Part shown: positions 26,227-36,805 of the stretch, piece after piece
How positions within the stretch are numbered: position 1 is the first letter of the stretch
Layout of the letters: every line of letters starts with the position of its first letter
Source of the DNA: Alphaproteobacteria bacterium
GTDB taxonomy: Bacteria; Pseudomonadota; Alphaproteobacteria; Thalassobaculales; Thalassobaculaceae
DNA: 43,333 bases
Direction: 5' to 3'
Assembly: GCA_022822665.1 (NCBI GenBank)
Contig: JAJEAR010000046.1
Coordinates: 1-43,333 of the forward strand
Notes under the pieces: generated by a model
Databases searched by the model: none
Told to the model about the DNA's origin: nothing
Seen by the model: the letters and a program-made list of their open reading frames with translations, nothing else
Position numbers and translations under genes: made by a program

Positions 26227-26537
26227 TTCGACATCTCTGCAGGTTGCGTTTCACCGCCACGAGTGTGCTGCACCGGCACGCGCAAGGCCAGCACTGCCGA
26301 ACGCGCGCCGCCCCGGGCGAGGGCGCGCGGATCCGGGCGGCTTGAACGAAACCGGGCCCGGCCTGGCCGGAAACCTGCCCGCCTGTCGCTGTTTCTTCCT
26401 GCACGTGGCCGTACCGGCGGCCGGCGCGCGGGGTGCGAAGTGCGATTCTTGCAGGCCATCATGCTCCTGTTATGGTAGAAGGCCGTGCATGCTCGCTCCT
26501 GCGGGCGCTCTAGATCGATCATGCAGGATGTTCGCCC
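26227..26537. other. Divergent intergenic region between the GGT-like gene and fabA
   Basis: About 310 bases without a convincing gene. The right part carries the probable fabA promoter. The left part is GC-rich with no clear operator. No irr gene, which precedes fabA in many rhizobia, is present. Confidence 0.5.
26448..26476 (+). promoter_or_regulatory. Probable promoter of fabA-fabB-fabI
   Basis: CTTGCA at 26448-26453 and TATGGT at 26471-26476 are 17 bases apart and lie about 60 bases before the fabA start. Both hexamers are good partial matches to the alphaproteobacterial housekeeping consensus, in a locally AT-richer patch. Confidence 0.45.
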
Positions 26538-27068
26538 GTGGCCTCAGAACGCGCGACGAGTTTCACCTACCGGGACCTCATCGAATGTGCCAACGGACGG
26601 CTGTTCGGACCGGGCAATGCCCAGTTGCCGCTGCCGCCGATGCTCATGTTTGATCGCATCACCAGAATCAGTGACAGCGGCGGCGCCAACGGCAAGGGCG
26701 AGGTCGAGGCGGAACTCGACGTGAAGCCGGATCTCTGGTTCTTCAAGTGCCATTTCCAGGGCGATCCCGTCATGCCCGGCTGCCTCGGGATTGACGCGCT
26801 GTGGCAACTGCTCGGTTTCACCCTCGGCTGGCTGGGCGGACTGGGCTCAGGCCGCGCCATCTCCGTCGGCCAGGTGCGTTTCTCCGGCCAGGTCCTTCCC
26901 ACGGCCCGTCTGCTGCGCTTCCAGCTCGACATCAAGCGCGTCGTTACCCGCAAGCTGTTCGTCGGCATCGCCGACGGCAAGGTGCTGTGCGACGGGACCT
27001 GCGTGTTCGAGGCCAAGGACATCCGCGTCGGCCTGTTTAACAACCCGGCAATGCGGAGCGGTGGATAA
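26538..27068 (+). CDS. fabA: 3-hydroxydecanoyl-ACP dehydratase/isomerase
   Basis: The 176-residue hot-dog-fold enzyme dehydrates 3-hydroxyacyl-ACP and isomerises trans-2- to cis-3-decenoyl-ACP, the branch point to unsaturated fatty acids. The catalytic pair is present: His72 in '[13 protein letters not shown]' and Asp86 in '[10 protein letters not shown]', at positions matching the E. coli enzyme. '[12 protein letters not shown]' is the FabA N-terminal signature. It starts with GTG at 26538. Its stop overlaps the fabB ATG region, and the pair fabA-fabB is the classical unsaturated fatty acid module. Confidence 0.96.
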   Translation: MASERATSFTYRDLIECANGRLFGPGNAQLPLPPMLMFDRITRISDSGGANGKGEVEAELDVKPDLWFFKCHFQGDPVMPGCLGIDALWQLLGFTLGWLGGLGSGRAISVGQVRFSGQVLPTARLLRFQLDIKRVVTRKLFVGIADGKVLCDGTCVFEAKDIRVGLFNNPAMRSGG

Positions 27069-28285
27069 TGCGCCGGGTGGTCGTTACCGGCCTGGGCATC
27101 GTCAGCAGTATCGGGAACAACGCCGAAGAAGTGGTCGACTCGCTGCGCGAGGGGCGCTCCGGCGTGGTCCGGTGCGACGAGTACAGCGAGCTCGGCTTCC
27201 GGTGCCACGTCCACGGATCGATCAAGCTCGACCCGGCCGAGCACATCGACCGCAAGCAGATGCGGTTCATGGGCAACGGGGCGGCCTACAACTTCCTGGC
27301 CATGCAGCAGGCGATCGCCGATGCCGGGCTGGAGCCCGACGAGATCAGCAACCCCCGGACCGGTCTGGTGATGGGCTCGGGCGGCCCGTCCACCTCCAAC
27401 ATGGTCAACGCCATCGACCTGGCCCGCTCCCGCGGCCCGAAACGGGTCGGCCCCTACATGGTGCCCCGGGTCATGTCGAGCACCAATTCCGCCACCCTGG
27501 CCACCGCCTTTGGCATCAAGGGGCTGAGCTACTCGATCAGCTCGGCCTGTTCCACCAGCGCCCACTGCATCGGCAACGCCCGGGAACTGATCCAGCACGG
27601 CAGACAGGACGTGGTGTTCGCCGGCGGCGGCGAGGAGCTGCACTGGACGCTGACGGTGCTGTTCGATGCCATGGGCGCACTGTCGTCCAGGTTCAATGAC
27701 ACGCCCAGGGTCGCGTCCCGGGCCTACGATGTCGACCGCGACGGTTTCGTGATCTCCGGCGGCGGCGGCGTGGTGGTGCTGGAGGAGCGCGAGCGGGCAC
27801 TGGCTCGCGGAGCTCCGGTCTACGCGGAAATCATCGGCTACGGAGCGACCTCGGACGGGGTGGACATGGTCCAGCCGTCGGGAGAGGGCGCGGTCCGGTG
27901 CATGCGCATGGCGCTCGAGGGCGTCGAGGAACCGGTCACCTACATCAACTCCCACGGCACCAGCACCCCGATCGGCGACACCCGCGAACTCGCAGCGATC
28001 TCGGAGGTCTTCGGTGACGAGATCCCGGCCATCAGCTCGACCAAGTCGCTCACCGGACATTCCCAGGGCGCCGCCGGGGTGCAGGAACTGATCTACACCC
28101 TGCTGATGATGAAACACGGATTCATCGCCGCCTCGGCGAATATCAGCACCCTCGACCCGGAAGCCACCGGCATGCCGATCGTCAGGGAACGGCGCGATGA
28201 CATCGGGTTCTCGGTCGCGCTTTCCAACAGTTTCGGTTTCGGCGGAACCAATGCCGTCCTCGCGGTCCGCGCACCAGACGCCTGA
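27068..28285 (+). CDS. fabB: Beta-ketoacyl-ACP synthase I
   Basis: The 405-residue condensing enzyme elongates acyl-ACPs, including the cis-unsaturated intermediates made by FabA. The Cys-His-His triad is seen: Cys161 in '[14 protein letters not shown]', His about 296 in '[11 protein letters not shown]' and His about 331 in '[10 protein letters not shown]'. '[12 protein letters not shown]' closes the protein. The N-terminus '[17 protein letters not shown]' is FabB-like rather than FabF-like. It begins at the last base of fabA. Confidence 0.96.
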   Translation: MRRVVVTGLGIVSSIGNNAEEVVDSLREGRSGVVRCDEYSELGFRCHVHGSIKLDPAEHIDRKQMRFMGNGAAYNFLAMQQAIADAGLEPDEISNPRTGLVMGSGGPSTSNMVNAIDLARSRGPKRVGPYMVPRVMSSTNSATLATAFGIKGLSYSISSACSTSAHCIGNARELIQHGRQDVVFAGGGEELHWTLTVLFDAMGALSSRFNDTPRVASRAYDVDRDGFVISGGGGVVVLEERERALARGAPVYAEIIGYGATSDGVDMVQPSGEGAVRCMRMALEGVEEPVTYINSHGTSTPIGDTRELAAISEVFGDEIPAISSTKSLTGHSQGAAGVQELIYTLLMMKHGFIAASANISTLDPEATGMPIVRERRDDIGFSVALSNSFGFGGTNAVLAVRAPDA

Positions 28286-28340
28286 GAAACGGTTCGGGCG
28301 GATCCGTCTCATCCATGTTCAATCGGAAGGTCACCGGAAC

Positions 28341-29153
28341 ATGACCGGAACCGAGCCAGTGCACTCCGGGTTGATGGCAGGCCGAAAGGGCCTGATCATG
28401 GGCGTGGCCAACGAGCGCTCGCTCGCCTGGGGCATTGCCGCCGCCCTGGCCGCGGAGGGTGCGGAACTCGCCTTTACCTACCAGAACCCGGCGATCGGCC
28501 GGCGGGTGGGACCGCTGGCGGCATCGGTGGGGTCAAGCCTTGCCTGGCCCTGCGACGTTTCCGACGATGACAGCCTCGACCGACTGTTCTCCGAAGTCCG
28601 CGCGGCGTGGGGCCGGCTCGACTTCGTGGTGCACGCGATCGCCTATTCCGACAAGAACGAGCTCAGGGGAGCGTACCTGGAAACCAGCCGCGAGAACTTC
28701 CGGCACACGCTGGATGTCTCGTGCTACTCCTTCACCGGCGTTGCCCGCCGGGCGGCCGAACTGATGGACGAGGGCGGAAGCCTGATCACGCTGAGCTACG
28801 TCGGTTCGGTCCGGACCATTCCGAACTACAACGTCATGGGGGTGGCAAAGGCAGCACTCGAGGCCAGCGTGCGCTACCTGGCCGTGGATCTCGGCCCGCG
28901 CGGCATCAGGGTCAATGCGCTCTCGCCCGGCCCGATGCGCACCCTTGCGGGCTCGGCGATCGCCGATGCGCGCTACGTCTACCGCTACTCTCGCGACAAT
29001 GCCCCGCTGTCACGTAACATCGCGCTCGAGGAAGTCGGACGGTCCGCCCTGTTCCTGCTGGGACCGCTCTCGTCGGGCATGACCGGCGAGGTTCACTACG
29101 TCGATGCGGGACTGCGCGCGGTCGGCATCCCCCGCCCGGAAGTCCAGGACTGA
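28341..29153 (+). CDS. fabI: Enoyl-ACP reductase FabI (NADH)
   Basis: The 270-residue short-chain dehydrogenase reduces trans-2-enoyl-ACP in the last step of each elongation cycle. The FabI-specific cofactor motif 'GLIMGVANERSLAWGIA' is at residues 17-33. The catalytic Tyr-x6-Lys is Tyr163/Lys170 ('YNVMGVAK'), with Tyr153 in 'LSYVGS'. Length is normal. The ATG at 28341 follows a purine-rich ribosome-binding site (GGAAGG, spaced 11). It lies 55 bp after fabB and completes a fabA-fabB-fabI operon. Confidence 0.95.
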   Translation: MTGTEPVHSGLMAGRKGLIMGVANERSLAWGIAAALAAEGAELAFTYQNPAIGRRVGPLAASVGSSLAWPCDVSDDDSLDRLFSEVRAAWGRLDFVVHAIAYSDKNELRGAYLETSRENFRHTLDVSCYSFTGVARRAAELMDEGGSLITLSYVGSVRTIPNYNVMGVAKAALEASVRYLAVDLGPRGIRVNALSPGPMRTLAGSAIADARYVYRYSRDNAPLSRNIALEEVGRSALFLLGPLSSGMTGEVHYVDAGLRAVGIPRPEVQD

Positions 29154-29273
29154 CCGCCACCGTCGGGCACGGAGCAAAAGCCCCACGCCACCACCGGCAA
29201 CCGCCATGGTGTTCCAGGCCGGGAACGGCCGTTCGATGACGCCGGGTCCCCCGGGCCCGATGGAGGACCGGCC

Positions 29274-29400
29274 TGCGGCGGACCGCCGCAAGCCGGTACC
29301 CGTTCCGGGTCGGGCTCTGGCCGCCGAAGGCCGTGACGGCCGGCCCGGGAGTACGCCAACGGCGGTGAGCGGCCCGCGCCAGCCCTGCGGGCGGCAGGGC
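29274..29400 (-). terminator. GC-rich hairpins between fabI and pnp, possible terminator
   Basis: Two strong inverted repeats lie between the convergent ends of fabI and pnp. GCCCTGC/GCAGGGC (29382-29388 and 29394-29400, loop of five) is about 20 bases past the pnp stop. TGCGGCGG/CCGCCGCA (29274-29281 and 29283-29290) is further on. Neither is followed by a T-run, so they may stabilise 3' ends or pause polymerase but are not canonical intrinsic terminators. Confidence 0.35.
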
Positions 29401-29420
29401 CCCGCCGGAGCCGGCCGGCG

Positions 29421-31544
29421 TCAGCCGGCCGCGCGCCTGCGCTCGTCGCCCAGGTCGGCGCCGGTCTGCTGGTCGACCACGCGCATGCTGAGCTTGACCT
29501 TGCCGCGGTCGTCGAACCCGATCACCTTCACCTTGACCGCGTCGCCGACATTGACGACGTCGGTGATGCGGTTGACCCGGCCCTGCATCACCTCGCTGAT
29601 GTGCACGAGGCCGTCGCGCGGGCCGAGGAAGTTCACGAAGGCCCCGTACTCGACCGTCTTGACCACCTTGCCATTGTAGATCACGCCCAGTTCCGGCTCG
29701 GCCACGATCGCACGGATCCGGTCGATCGCCGCCTGTCCGGCCTCGGCATTGACCGCTGCGACCATCACGGTGCCATCGTCGTCGATGTCGATCTTCGCCC
29801 CCGTTTCCTCGCAGATCTCCCGGATCACCTTGCCGCCCGGGCCGATCACGTCGCGGATCTTGTCCTTGCTGATCGAGATGGTGCTGATACGCGGCGCGTG
29901 ATCGGATACTCCCTCGCGATTGCCGGAGATCGCCTTGTCCATCTCGGCCAGGATGTGCAGACGGCCTTCCCTGGCCTGGTCCAGCGCAATGCGCATGATC
30001 TCCTCGGTGATCGAGGTGATCTTGATGTCCATCTGCAGCGCGGTGATGCCCGCGCCGGTTCCGGCAACCTTGAAGTCCATGTCGCCGAGATGATCCTCGT
30101 CGCCGAGAATGTCGCTCAGGACCGCGAACTTCTCGCCTTCCTTGATCAGCCCCATGGCAATGCCGGCGCATGGCTGCGCCACCGGAACCCCGGCATCCAT
30201 GAGCGACATCGAGGCCCCGCACACGGTCGCCATCGACGAGGAGCCGTTCGACTCGGTAATTTCCGACACGATGCGCAGCGTGTAGGGGAAATCGTCCTTG
30301 ACCGGCAGCAGCGGCCGGATCGCCCGCCAGGCCAGTTTCCCGTGACCGATCTCGCGCCGGCCGGGGCCCATCATGCGGCCGGCCTCGCCGACGGAATAGG
30401 GCGGGAAATTGTAGTGCAGCATGAAGTTCGAGCGGTACTCGCCCTCGAGCGCGTCGACGATCTGCTCGTCCTGCCCGGTCCCGAGCGTGGTCACCACCAG
30501 CGCCTGCGTCTCGCCGCGGGTGAACAGCGCCGACCCGTGGGCCCGGGGCAGGATTCCGACCTCGGAGATGATCGGGCGCACCGTGCGGGTATCACGGCCG
30601 TCGATGCGCGTTCCCGTCTCGAGGATGGCATTGCGCACGATATCGGCCTCGAGCGCCTTGAAGGCCTCGCCGGCGATCTCGCGCTCCGCATCGGTCTCGA
30701 ACCCGTCATACGCCTTCTGCCGGGCCGCCGTGACAAGGTCGTGGCGTTCCGCCTTGTCGGCAACCCTGTAGGCGTTCGCCAGGTCGTCCGCGACACTGCT
30801 GCGCAGCGCCTCGGACACCGTCGCCACCTCCTGCGGTTCCGGCGCGATCTCGCGCGGCTCGCGCGCGCAGGCCTCGGCCAGTTCGATGATGGCGTCGATG
30901 ACCGGCTGGAACGAGGCATGACCGAAGGTCACGGCGCCGAGCATGACCTCCTCTGACAGCTGGGCCGCTTCCGACTCCACCATCAGGACCCCTTCGCGGG
31001 TCCCGGCCACCACCAGATCGAGCGCATTGTTCTCGTTGTCCCGCCGCTTCGGGTTCAGCACGTACTGCCCGTTCTCGTAGCCGACGCGGCAGGCGCCGAT
31101 GGGACCGAGGAACGGCAGCCCCGACAGGGTGAGAGCCGCCGATGCACCGAGCATGGCGACGATGTCAGGGTCGTTTTCGAGGTCGTGCGACAGGACCGTG
31201 CACACCACCTGGGTCTCGCACTTGTATCCCTTGACGAACAGCGGACGGATCGGACGGTCGATCAGCCGAGAGACCAGGGTTTCCTTCTCGGTCGGCCGGC
31301 CTTCCCGCTTGAAGAACCCGCCGGGGATCTTGCCGGCGGCAAAGGTCTTTTCCTGGTAGTTGACCGTGAGCGGGAAGAAGTCCTGGCCGGGCCGGGGGTT
31401 CCGGGCGCCGACCGCGGTGCACAGAACCGTGGTCTCGCCCAGCGAGACGACGACCGCACCATCGGCCTGCCGCGCAATCTTGCCGGTTTCCAGGACAAGC
31501 CGACGCCCGCCCCAGTCAAGTTCCTTGCGATAAATCTTGAACAT
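29421..31544 (-). CDS. pnp: Polyribonucleotide nucleotidyltransferase (PNPase)
   Basis: The 707-residue trimeric 3'-5' phosphorolytic exoribonuclease is a core degradosome enzyme in mRNA decay. Two RNase PH-like domains flank an alpha-helical domain (first about 10-145, second about 300-540; '[34 protein letters not shown]'). A KH domain follows ('[27 protein letters not shown]', about 560-590), then a C-terminal S1 domain ('[21 protein letters not shown]', about 625-690). The ATG at 31544 is preferred: AAGGA lies ten bases upstream, whereas the ATG at 31553 almost touches it. It follows rpsO, as in most proteobacteria. Confidence 0.97.
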   Translation of the reverse strand: MFKIYRKELDWGGRRLVLETGKIARQADGAVVVSLGETTVLCTAVGARNPRPGQDFFPLTVNYQEKTFAAGKIPGGFFKREGRPTEKETLVSRLIDRPIRPLFVKGYKCETQVVCTVLSHDLENDPDIVAMLGASAALTLSGLPFLGPIGACRVGYENGQYVLNPKRRDNENNALDLVVAGTREGVLMVESEAAQLSEEVMLGAVTFGHASFQPVIDAIIELAEACAREPREIAPEPQEVATVSEALRSSVADDLANAYRVADKAERHDLVTAARQKAYDGFETDAEREIAGEAFKALEADIVRNAILETGTRIDGRDTRTVRPIISEVGILPRAHGSALFTRGETQALVVTTLGTGQDEQIVDALEGEYRSNFMLHYNFPPYSVGEAGRMMGPGRREIGHGKLAWRAIRPLLPVKDDFPYTLRIVSEITESNGSSSMATVCGASMSLMDAGVPVAQPCAGIAMGLIKEGEKFAVLSDILGDEDHLGDMDFKVAGTGAGITALQMDIKITSITEEIMRIALDQAREGRLHILAEMDKAISGNREGVSDHAPRISTISISKDKIRDVIGPGGKVIREICEETGAKIDIDDDGTVMVAAVNAEAGQAAIDRIRAIVAEPELGVIYNGKVVKTVEYGAFVNFLGPRDGLVHISEVMQGRVNRITDVVNVGDAVKVKVIGFDDRGKVKLSMRVVDQQTGADLGDERRRAAG

Positions 31545-31684
31545 TCTCACCATTTCCTTGCATGTGGGCCAATCCGCCGCTCACGCGGTACGGATGGCGC
31601 GGACGGGCACTGCGGCAGCCTCGCGGGAGGCCACCGACACTCGGACGACGTTCGGTCACGAGAAGCGTGTTGCACCATGCGCGC

Positions 31685-31702
31685 GCACACCGGATCGTGT
31701 GC
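31685..31702 (-). promoter_or_regulatory. Hairpin in the rpsO-pnp intergenic leader
   Basis: A perfect six-base stem, GCACAC/GTGTGC with a six-base loop, lies between rpsO and pnp, about 140 bases before the pnp start. In E. coli the pnp leader forms an RNase III-cleaved stem that mediates PNPase autoregulation; this short hairpin could be part of a comparable structure, but I cannot trace a long duplex by eye. Confidence 0.3.
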
Positions 31703-31785
31703 AGCCCTTCGTTTCACTCTCAATTCGGGACCCGCGCCGCTCCTGGCAGCGGGTGCCATTCGGTTCAATCCACGACTCCGCGGGT

Positions 31786-32055
31786 TCAGCGCCGCAGACC
31801 GAGCTGACCGATCAGGGTCCGGTACCGGTCTTCGCTGCGTGATCGCACGTAGTCGAGCAGGCGGCGGCGCTTTCCGACCATGATCAGCAGGCCGCGCCGC
31901 GAGTGGAAGTCCTTCCTGTGGGTCTTGAGGTGTTCGGTCAGGTTGGCGATCCGCGTGGTGAGGATCGCGACCTGGACTTCCGGCGAACCGGTATCTCCAT
32001 CGGCCCGGCCGTACTCACGAATGAGTTCGGACTTCTTGTCCTGGGTAATCGACAT
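31786..32055 (-). CDS. rpsO: 30S ribosomal protein S15
   Basis: The 89-residue primary 16S rRNA-binding protein of the small subunit platform has exactly the usual length. '[35 protein letters not shown]' and '[12 protein letters not shown]' are the S15 signature, with the final '[12 protein letters not shown]'. The ATG at 32055 has GGAG eight bases upstream. It lies 16 bp after truB and before pnp in the conserved truB-rpsO-pnp order. Confidence 0.98.
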   Translation of the reverse strand: MSITQDKKSELIREYGRADGDTGSPEVQVAILTTRIANLTEHLKTHRKDFHSRRGLLIMVGKRRRLLDYVRSRSEDRYRTLIGQLGLRR

Positions 32056-32071
32056 CGAATACTCCGTTACA

Positions 32072-32998
32072 TCACAGATTGAGGACACGGACAGGGCTGA
32101 TGCATCCTTCCCGGATACGCGAGACGGCAACCGGCAGCCCGGAACACCGGGCGTACAGCAGGTCACCCTCCCGCAGCTCGCCACGGCGAGCCCGGTCGGA
32201 AGCACGGAACAGCGGGACCCTCTGGCCACGCCGCAGCCTGTCCGCCTCGTCACCCGTCACATCCAGCGCCGGGATGTCGTCCAGCGCCGCGTCTACCGGC
32301 AACAGGTGGTCGAAGGCGGCGGGACTATGCACCCGTGTTTCGAGAAAAGCCAGCGGAACCGCCGTTTCCGCGTCGAAGTTTCCGACCGACAGCCGTGCAA
32401 GCCGCGCGAGGTGCCCCACGGTCCCGACGTTTCGGGCAAGGTCGCGCGCGAGCGCGCGCATGTAGGCGCCCTTGCCGCTGGTCACCCGGAAGATGGCCAG
32501 ATCGGGATCCGGCATCTCCTCCAGCGTGAATTCATCGATCCTGACCGGCCGGGGCGGAAGCGCCACATCCTCGTCGTTGCGCGCGAGATCGTACGCCCGC
32601 CGCCCGCCGATCCTCACCGCGGAATAGCGCGGCGGGATCTGTTCGATGTGGCCGCGGAACGCATCGAGCGCCCGCTCGATGGCCTCCCGGTCCGGCCGGA
32701 CCGCGCTGGTCCCGGTCACCGTGCCCTCGCAGTCGTCGGTATCGCGTTCTTCGCCCCAGCGGATCTCGAACCGGTAGGACTTCCGCCTGTCCATGACGTA
32801 GGGAACCGTCTTGGTCGCTTCGCCGAGCGCGATCGGCAGTATGCCGGTGGCAAAGGGATCGAGGGTTCCAGCATGACCGGCCTTGGCCGCGTCGAAGACC
32901 CTGCGGACCACGTTGACGACCCGGGTCGACGTGATGCCCGCCGGCTTGTCGATCACCACCCATCCGTTGACCGGCCTGCCGCGCCGGTTACGTGCCAT
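32072..32998 (-). CDS. truB: tRNA pseudouridine-55 synthase
   Basis: The 308-residue enzyme makes pseudouridine 55 in the T-loop of tRNAs. '[14 protein letters not shown]' opens the catalytic domain. The catalytic Asp is in '[23 protein letters not shown]' (about residue 45), and '[19 protein letters not shown]' and '[16 protein letters not shown]' follow. The ATG at 32998 overlaps the end of rbfA by 11 bases and has GGCGAGGCGG upstream; a TTG at 33028 is less likely. Confidence 0.96.
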   Translation of the reverse strand: MARNRRGRPVNGWVVIDKPAGITSTRVVNVVRRVFDAAKAGHAGTLDPFATGILPIALGEATKTVPYVMDRRKSYRFEIRWGEERDTDDCEGTVTGTSAVRPDREAIERALDAFRGHIEQIPPRYSAVRIGGRRAYDLARNDEDVALPPRPVRIDEFTLEEMPDPDLAIFRVTSGKGAYMRALARDLARNVGTVGHLARLARLSVGNFDAETAVPLAFLETRVHSPAAFDHLLPVDAALDDIPALDVTGDEADRLRRGQRVPLFRASDRARRGELREGDLLYARCSGLPVAVSRIREGCISPVRVLNL

Positions 32999-33392
32999 CG
33001 ACCGCCTCGCCGTCCGCCGTAACTTCAAGATCCGACAGCAAAAGGTTCATCCTGGACGAGGCATCGAAGGCGGAATCAATCCGGAAGGTCAGCGCCGGTA
33101 CCGAGCGCAGCCGTACCCGGCGCGCCACTTCCCGGCGCAGGTACGGCGCCGCCCGCGACAGGCCGGCCAGCACCGGTTCCCGGTCCCTGCCGGCCAGTGG
33201 CATGACCCAGACCGTCGCCGCCTTCAGGTCGCGGCTGACTGCCACCTCGGAGACCGTGATCGAGACCGATACCAGGTCCGGGTCCCTGAAGTTCCCGCGC
33301 TGGAAAACATCGACCAGGGTCTTGCGAACGAGCTCGCCCACCCGCAGTTGACGCTGGCTCGGCACACCGCGCTCGAGGTCATGGCGCACCAT
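32988..33392 (-). CDS. rbfA: 30S ribosome-binding factor A
   Basis: The 134-residue KH-type factor is needed for late 30S maturation and cold adaptation. 'SQRQLRVGELVRKTLVDVFQRGNFRDPDL', 'VSITVSEVAVSRDLKAATVWVMPL' and 'RVRLRSVPALTFRIDSAFD' are the family blocks. The ATG at 33392 starts eight bases after the infB stop. Upstream in-frame sequence lies inside infB and is unrelated. Length is typical. Confidence 0.95.
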   Translation of the reverse strand: MVRHDLERGVPSQRQLRVGELVRKTLVDVFQRGNFRDPDLVSVSITVSEVAVSRDLKAATVWVMPLAGRDREPVLAGLSRAAPYLRREVARRVRLRSVPALTFRIDSAFDASSRMNLLLSDLEVTADGEAVDGT

Positions 33393-33400
33393 CGGCCCGG

Positions 33401-35968
33401 TCACGCCTGGGTAGCAACCTGTGACCGTTCGATCGACTCCAGCGTCCGTTCGACCTGCCGGACTTCGAAGCTCTCGATGAGATCCCCGACCTGGATGTCG
33501 TGGTAGTTCTCGAAGCCGGCACCGCACTCGTAGCCCTCGCGGACTTCGCGGACTTCCTCCTTGAACCGGCGCAGGGTCTTGAGCGCGCCTTCGTGGATGA
33601 CCACGTTGTCGCGCAGCAGCCGGACCTTGGCCCCGCGGCGAACCATGCCCTCGGTGACCATGCACCCGGCCACCTTGCCGACCTTGGAGATGTTGAACAC
33701 CTCGCGGATCTCCGCGTAGCCGAGGAATTCCTCCTTGAGGTCCGGCGCCAGCAGCCCGGTGAGGGCGGATCTCACGTCGTCGATCACGTTGTAGATGATC
33801 GAGTACAGGCGGACCTCGACATCGTCCCGCCGTGCGAGTTCGCGCGCCTGCGGGTTGGGCCGGACATTGAACCCGATGACCATCGCGCCCGACGCCGCCG
33901 CCAGCGTGACGTCGGACTCGTTGATGCCGCCCACGGCGCCGTGCAGGATCCGCACGGCGACGGCGTCGTTCGAGATGTTCTCCAGGCTGCCGCGGATTGC
34001 CTCGAGCGATCCGTGCACGTCGGTCTTGATCACCAGCGGCAGTTCCTCGGCCTGGCCGGCGGCAATCGCGGTCAGCATCTGTTCCACGGTGCCCCGCGCA
34101 CCCGCGGCCGCCCGCTTGCTCCTGATCTGGCGCTGCCGGTAGTCGACGATCTCGCGGGCGCGGGATTCGTTCTCGACCACGTCGAACTTGTCACCGGCCA
34201 GCGGCGATCCGTTCAGCCCCAGGACCTCGACCGGGAAACTCGGTCCGCATTCCTTGATGCGCCGGCCATGATCGTCGATCAGCGCCCGTACCCGTCCCCA
34301 CTCGGCGCCGGCGACGAAAATGTTGCCGACCCTGAGCGTTCCGTGCTGGACCAGGATCGTGGCGACGCTGCCGCGTCCCCGCTCCATCTTCGACTCGACC
34401 ACGGCGCCTGCCGCCGGACGGTCGGGATTGGCCGTCAATTCAAGCAGTTCGGCCTGCAGCAGGATCGCTTCCTGCAGCCGGTCCAGTCCCTGCCCGGTCA
34501 TCGCGGATACCGGTACCAGCATCACGTCGCCGCCGAGCTCCTCCACCACGAGGTCGTGGTTCAGCAACTGGTTGCGCACGCGCTCGGGGTCGGCGTCCGG
34601 CAGGTCCATCTTGTTGACCGCGACGATGATCGGGGTCTTCGCCGCCCGTGCATGGCGGATCGCCTCCTCGGTCTGGGCCACGACACCGTCATCGACGGCC
34701 ACGACGAGGACCACGATATCGGTGACGTTGGCTCCCCGGGCTCGCATCTCGGTGAAGGCCTCGTGGCCCGGCGTATCAAGGAAGGTGATCTTCTCGCCGC
34801 CCTCGAGCTGTACCTGGTAGGCGCCGATGTGCTGGGTGATCCCCCCGGCCTCGCCGGCCGCGACAGTGGTCTTGCGCATCGCGTCGAGCAGCGAGGTCTT
34901 GCCGTGGTCAACGTGGCCCATGACCGTGACCACCGGGGCCCGCGGCTGCTGCGCGGTCTCGTCCTCGGCCTCGGCCCCGAGCCCGGTCTCGACATCGGAT
35001 TCCGAAACCCTTCGAACCCGGTGCCCGAACTCCGTGGTGACGAGTTCGGCGGTGTCGGCATCGATGGTCTGGTTGATCGTGGCCATGACGCCGAGCGTCA
35101 TGAGCTTCATGACCACGTCCGCCGCCTTCTCCGCCATCCGGTTGGCCAGTTCCTGCACCGTAATGGCGTCGGGAACGATGACCTCGCGCGAGCGCTTCGG
35201 CGCCTCGGGAGCGTCGGCGCGCAACCGCCGGCGTTCCCGCTCGCGGGCGCGGCGGACCGAGGCGAGCGAGCGGGCCCGTTCACCGGCACCGTCATCGAGC
35301 GCCTGGTTGATTGTCATCTTTCCGGAGTGCCGGCGCCGCGGCTCGCCGCGGCGGCCCGATGGCGCAGGGGTCTTGCGTGCGGCCTCGCGCCGCCTGCCGC
35401 CAGGCGTACGCGACGGGGTTTCCGCCTCCTCCGGCGTCACTGCCGGGCGGACTGTCGCGGTCGTCTTCTTCTGGCTCTCCCTGAGGCGCTGCGCCTGCTC
35501 GTTGCGAGCCGCCTGTTCCTCGGCCAGGCGCCGCGCCTCCTCGGCCTGGCGCTGTTCCTCGGCCTGGGCGATCTGGCGGGCTTCCTCCTGTTCGGCCTGC
35601 CGGCGATCAACCTCTTCCACCACCGGCTGGACGCTTTCCACCGGGATCTCGGCCAGCGTTTCCGCCGCGTCGGTCAAGGACTCGCGCGGAACGTCATGCT
35701 GCATCGCGCCCTGGAGCGCCCGTTCGCGCGCCGCGCGCTCTTCGGGCGTCAGTGTCCGGCCGGTGCCTTCACGCGTCCCTGCCTCGCGGCTCGGAGCCTG
35801 GGATCCGGGACTGCGCTTGCGACGCCGTTCGACCTGCACGACCTTGGACCTGCCGTGCGGAAAGCTCTGCTGAACCCTTGTGGTTTCAACCGACTTTCCG
35901 AGCGACAGGCGGTTCCGGCCGCCGCCGAGGCTCAGTTTCTTGCGTTCCGTCTCGTCGGTTGTCTTCAT
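33401..35968 (-). CDS. infB: Translation initiation factor IF-2
   Basis: The 855-residue GTPase positions initiator tRNA on the 30S subunit. The long N-terminal region (1-260) is charged and coiled-coil-like, rich in Glu, Gln, Ala and Arg ([20 protein letters not shown]), and starts with the alphaproteobacterial '[15 protein letters not shown]' type motif. The IF2_N module (about 264-315) precedes the G domain. G1 GHVDHGKT is at 351-358, 'DTPGHEAF' at about 398 and 'NKMDLP' at about 451. Domains II-IV follow to the C-terminus. The ATG at 35968 fits homologues; a GTG at 36004 would add 12 residues. A 231-bp gap separates it from the upstream ylxR gene, in which I see no gene. Confidence 0.97.
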   Translation of the reverse strand: MKTTDETERKKLSLGGGRNRLSLGKSVETTRVQQSFPHGRSKVVQVERRRKRSPGSQAPSREAGTREGTGRTLTPEERAARERALQGAMQHDVPRESLTDAAETLAEIPVESVQPVVEEVDRRQAEQEEARQIAQAEEQRQAEEARRLAEEQAARNEQAQRLRESQKKTTATVRPAVTPEEAETPSRTPGGRRREAARKTPAPSGRRGEPRRRHSGKMTINQALDDGAGERARSLASVRRARERERRRLRADAPEAPKRSREVIVPDAITVQELANRMAEKAADVVMKLMTLGVMATINQTIDADTAELVTTEFGHRVRRVSESDVETGLGAEAEDETAQQPRAPVVTVMGHVDHGKTSLLDAMRKTTVAAGEAGGITQHIGAYQVQLEGGEKITFLDTPGHEAFTEMRARGANVTDIVVLVVAVDDGVVAQTEEAIRHARAAKTPIIVAVNKMDLPDADPERVRNQLLNHDLVVEELGGDVMLVPVSAMTGQGLDRLQEAILLQAELLELTANPDRPAAGAVVESKMERGRGSVATILVQHGTLRVGNIFVAGAEWGRVRALIDDHGRRIKECGPSFPVEVLGLNGSPLAGDKFDVVENESRAREIVDYRQRQIRSKRAAAGARGTVEQMLTAIAAGQAEELPLVIKTDVHGSLEAIRGSLENISNDAVAVRILHGAVGGINESDVTLAAASGAMVIGFNVRPNPQARELARRDDVEVRLYSIIYNVIDDVRSALTGLLAPDLKEEFLGYAEIREVFNISKVGKVAGCMVTEGMVRRGAKVRLLRDNVVIHEGALKTLRRFKEEVREVREGYECGAGFENYHDIQVGDLIESFEVRQVERTLESIERSQVATQA

Positions 35969-36199
35969 TCGCTGATCGCACGCCTGCCAGGATGTGGATG
36001 ACACCCGGGTTCAATACACGTCCCGGCACGATTTTCCAAGTGAAGGGACCGATATCGACAGTTTCGCTGCCCGGCGGGCTTCGCCATTTCGACCCGTTTC
36101 ACGATTCACGGGGTGACGGGAGGCATCGTTCGTCCCGTGCAGCCGTGCCGGTTTCCGCCTTTTCGCGTCGCTTTTGCCCGTCGTGACCTTTCGTTCCGG

Positions 36200-36805
36200 T
36201 CACCGTGTGGTTTCCGGCCCGCCCCCGTCGGGAATTCCGCGAAAGGCGGCCAGTCGGCCGGCATCGCGGCGCAGCCGCGCCACGAGACCGCCGGAACCGG
36301 CCGAGCCGCGGGTTACCGCCACGTGCACCAGCCGGTCGCGTTCGAACGCCCGCCCAAGCTCGCTGCCCGAGAGTACGGCGATGACCGGGATGGCCGGGCC
36401 CAGCCTGTCAAGCTCGCGCCGCGGGCCCGCGGACCCGTCCAGGGCCTCGAGACGCAGTACCACCGCCCCTGCCGTGATCGCCCCCGCCACCTTCGCGTGC
36501 CCGGCCATGGCAAGCCCGGCCCGGCGGCAGAGTCCGATGGTCATGATCACCCTTTCGAGCAGGCCGGCCTCAACCCTGTCGGCCAGGTCGGGCGGGGCCG
36601 TCGCCCGGGCACGAGCCGCGCGGGCGAAGCTGCCGGTTGCCGCCGCCCGGGATATCTCCGACCGGCCGGCAGTAACCCAGACCCCCCGTCCGGGCAGCCG
36701 TTCCGCGAGGTCGGGGACCACGGTGCCGTCCGGCGCCACGGCAAAACGGACCAGTCCGTCGCGGGGAAGGGAGCGGCGCGTGACGATGCAGCGACGGTGG
36801 TTCAT
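36200..36805 (-). CDS. YlxR-type RNA-binding protein with L7Ae-like C-terminal domain
   Basis: The 201-residue protein has an N-terminal YlxR (DUF448) domain (about 1-75), recognisable by 'RRCIVTRRSLPRDGLVRF' and 'PGRGVWVTAGR'. A C-terminal domain (about 85-175) has an L7Ae-like pattern: 'IGLCRRAGLAMAGHAKVAGAI' and 'IPVIAVLSGSELGRAF'. This fused form between nusA and infB is typical of alphaproteobacteria, and a role in RNA binding is generally assumed. It overlaps the nusA stop by four bases. The tail is Gly/Arg-rich. Confidence 0.88.
   Translation of the reverse strand: MNHRRCIVTRRSLPRDGLVRFAVAPDGTVVPDLAERLPGRGVWVTAGRSEISRAAATGSFARAARARATAPPDLADRVEAGLLERVIMTIGLCRRAGLAMAGHAKVAGAITAGAVVLRLEALDGSAGPRRELDRLGPAIPVIAVLSGSELGRAFERDRLVHVAVTRGSAGSGGLVARLRRDAGRLAAFRGIPDGGGPETTR

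Noticed and set aside
26223..26522. 99-codon open frame on the minus strand upstream of the GGT-like gene
   Set aside because: It has no recognisable domain, is Arg/Pro-rich and covers the likely fabA promoter.
33500..36001. 833-codon open frame on the plus strand
   Set aside because: It is antisense to infB; composition is Arg/Gly/Leu-rich with no domain, a shadow of a GC-rich gene.
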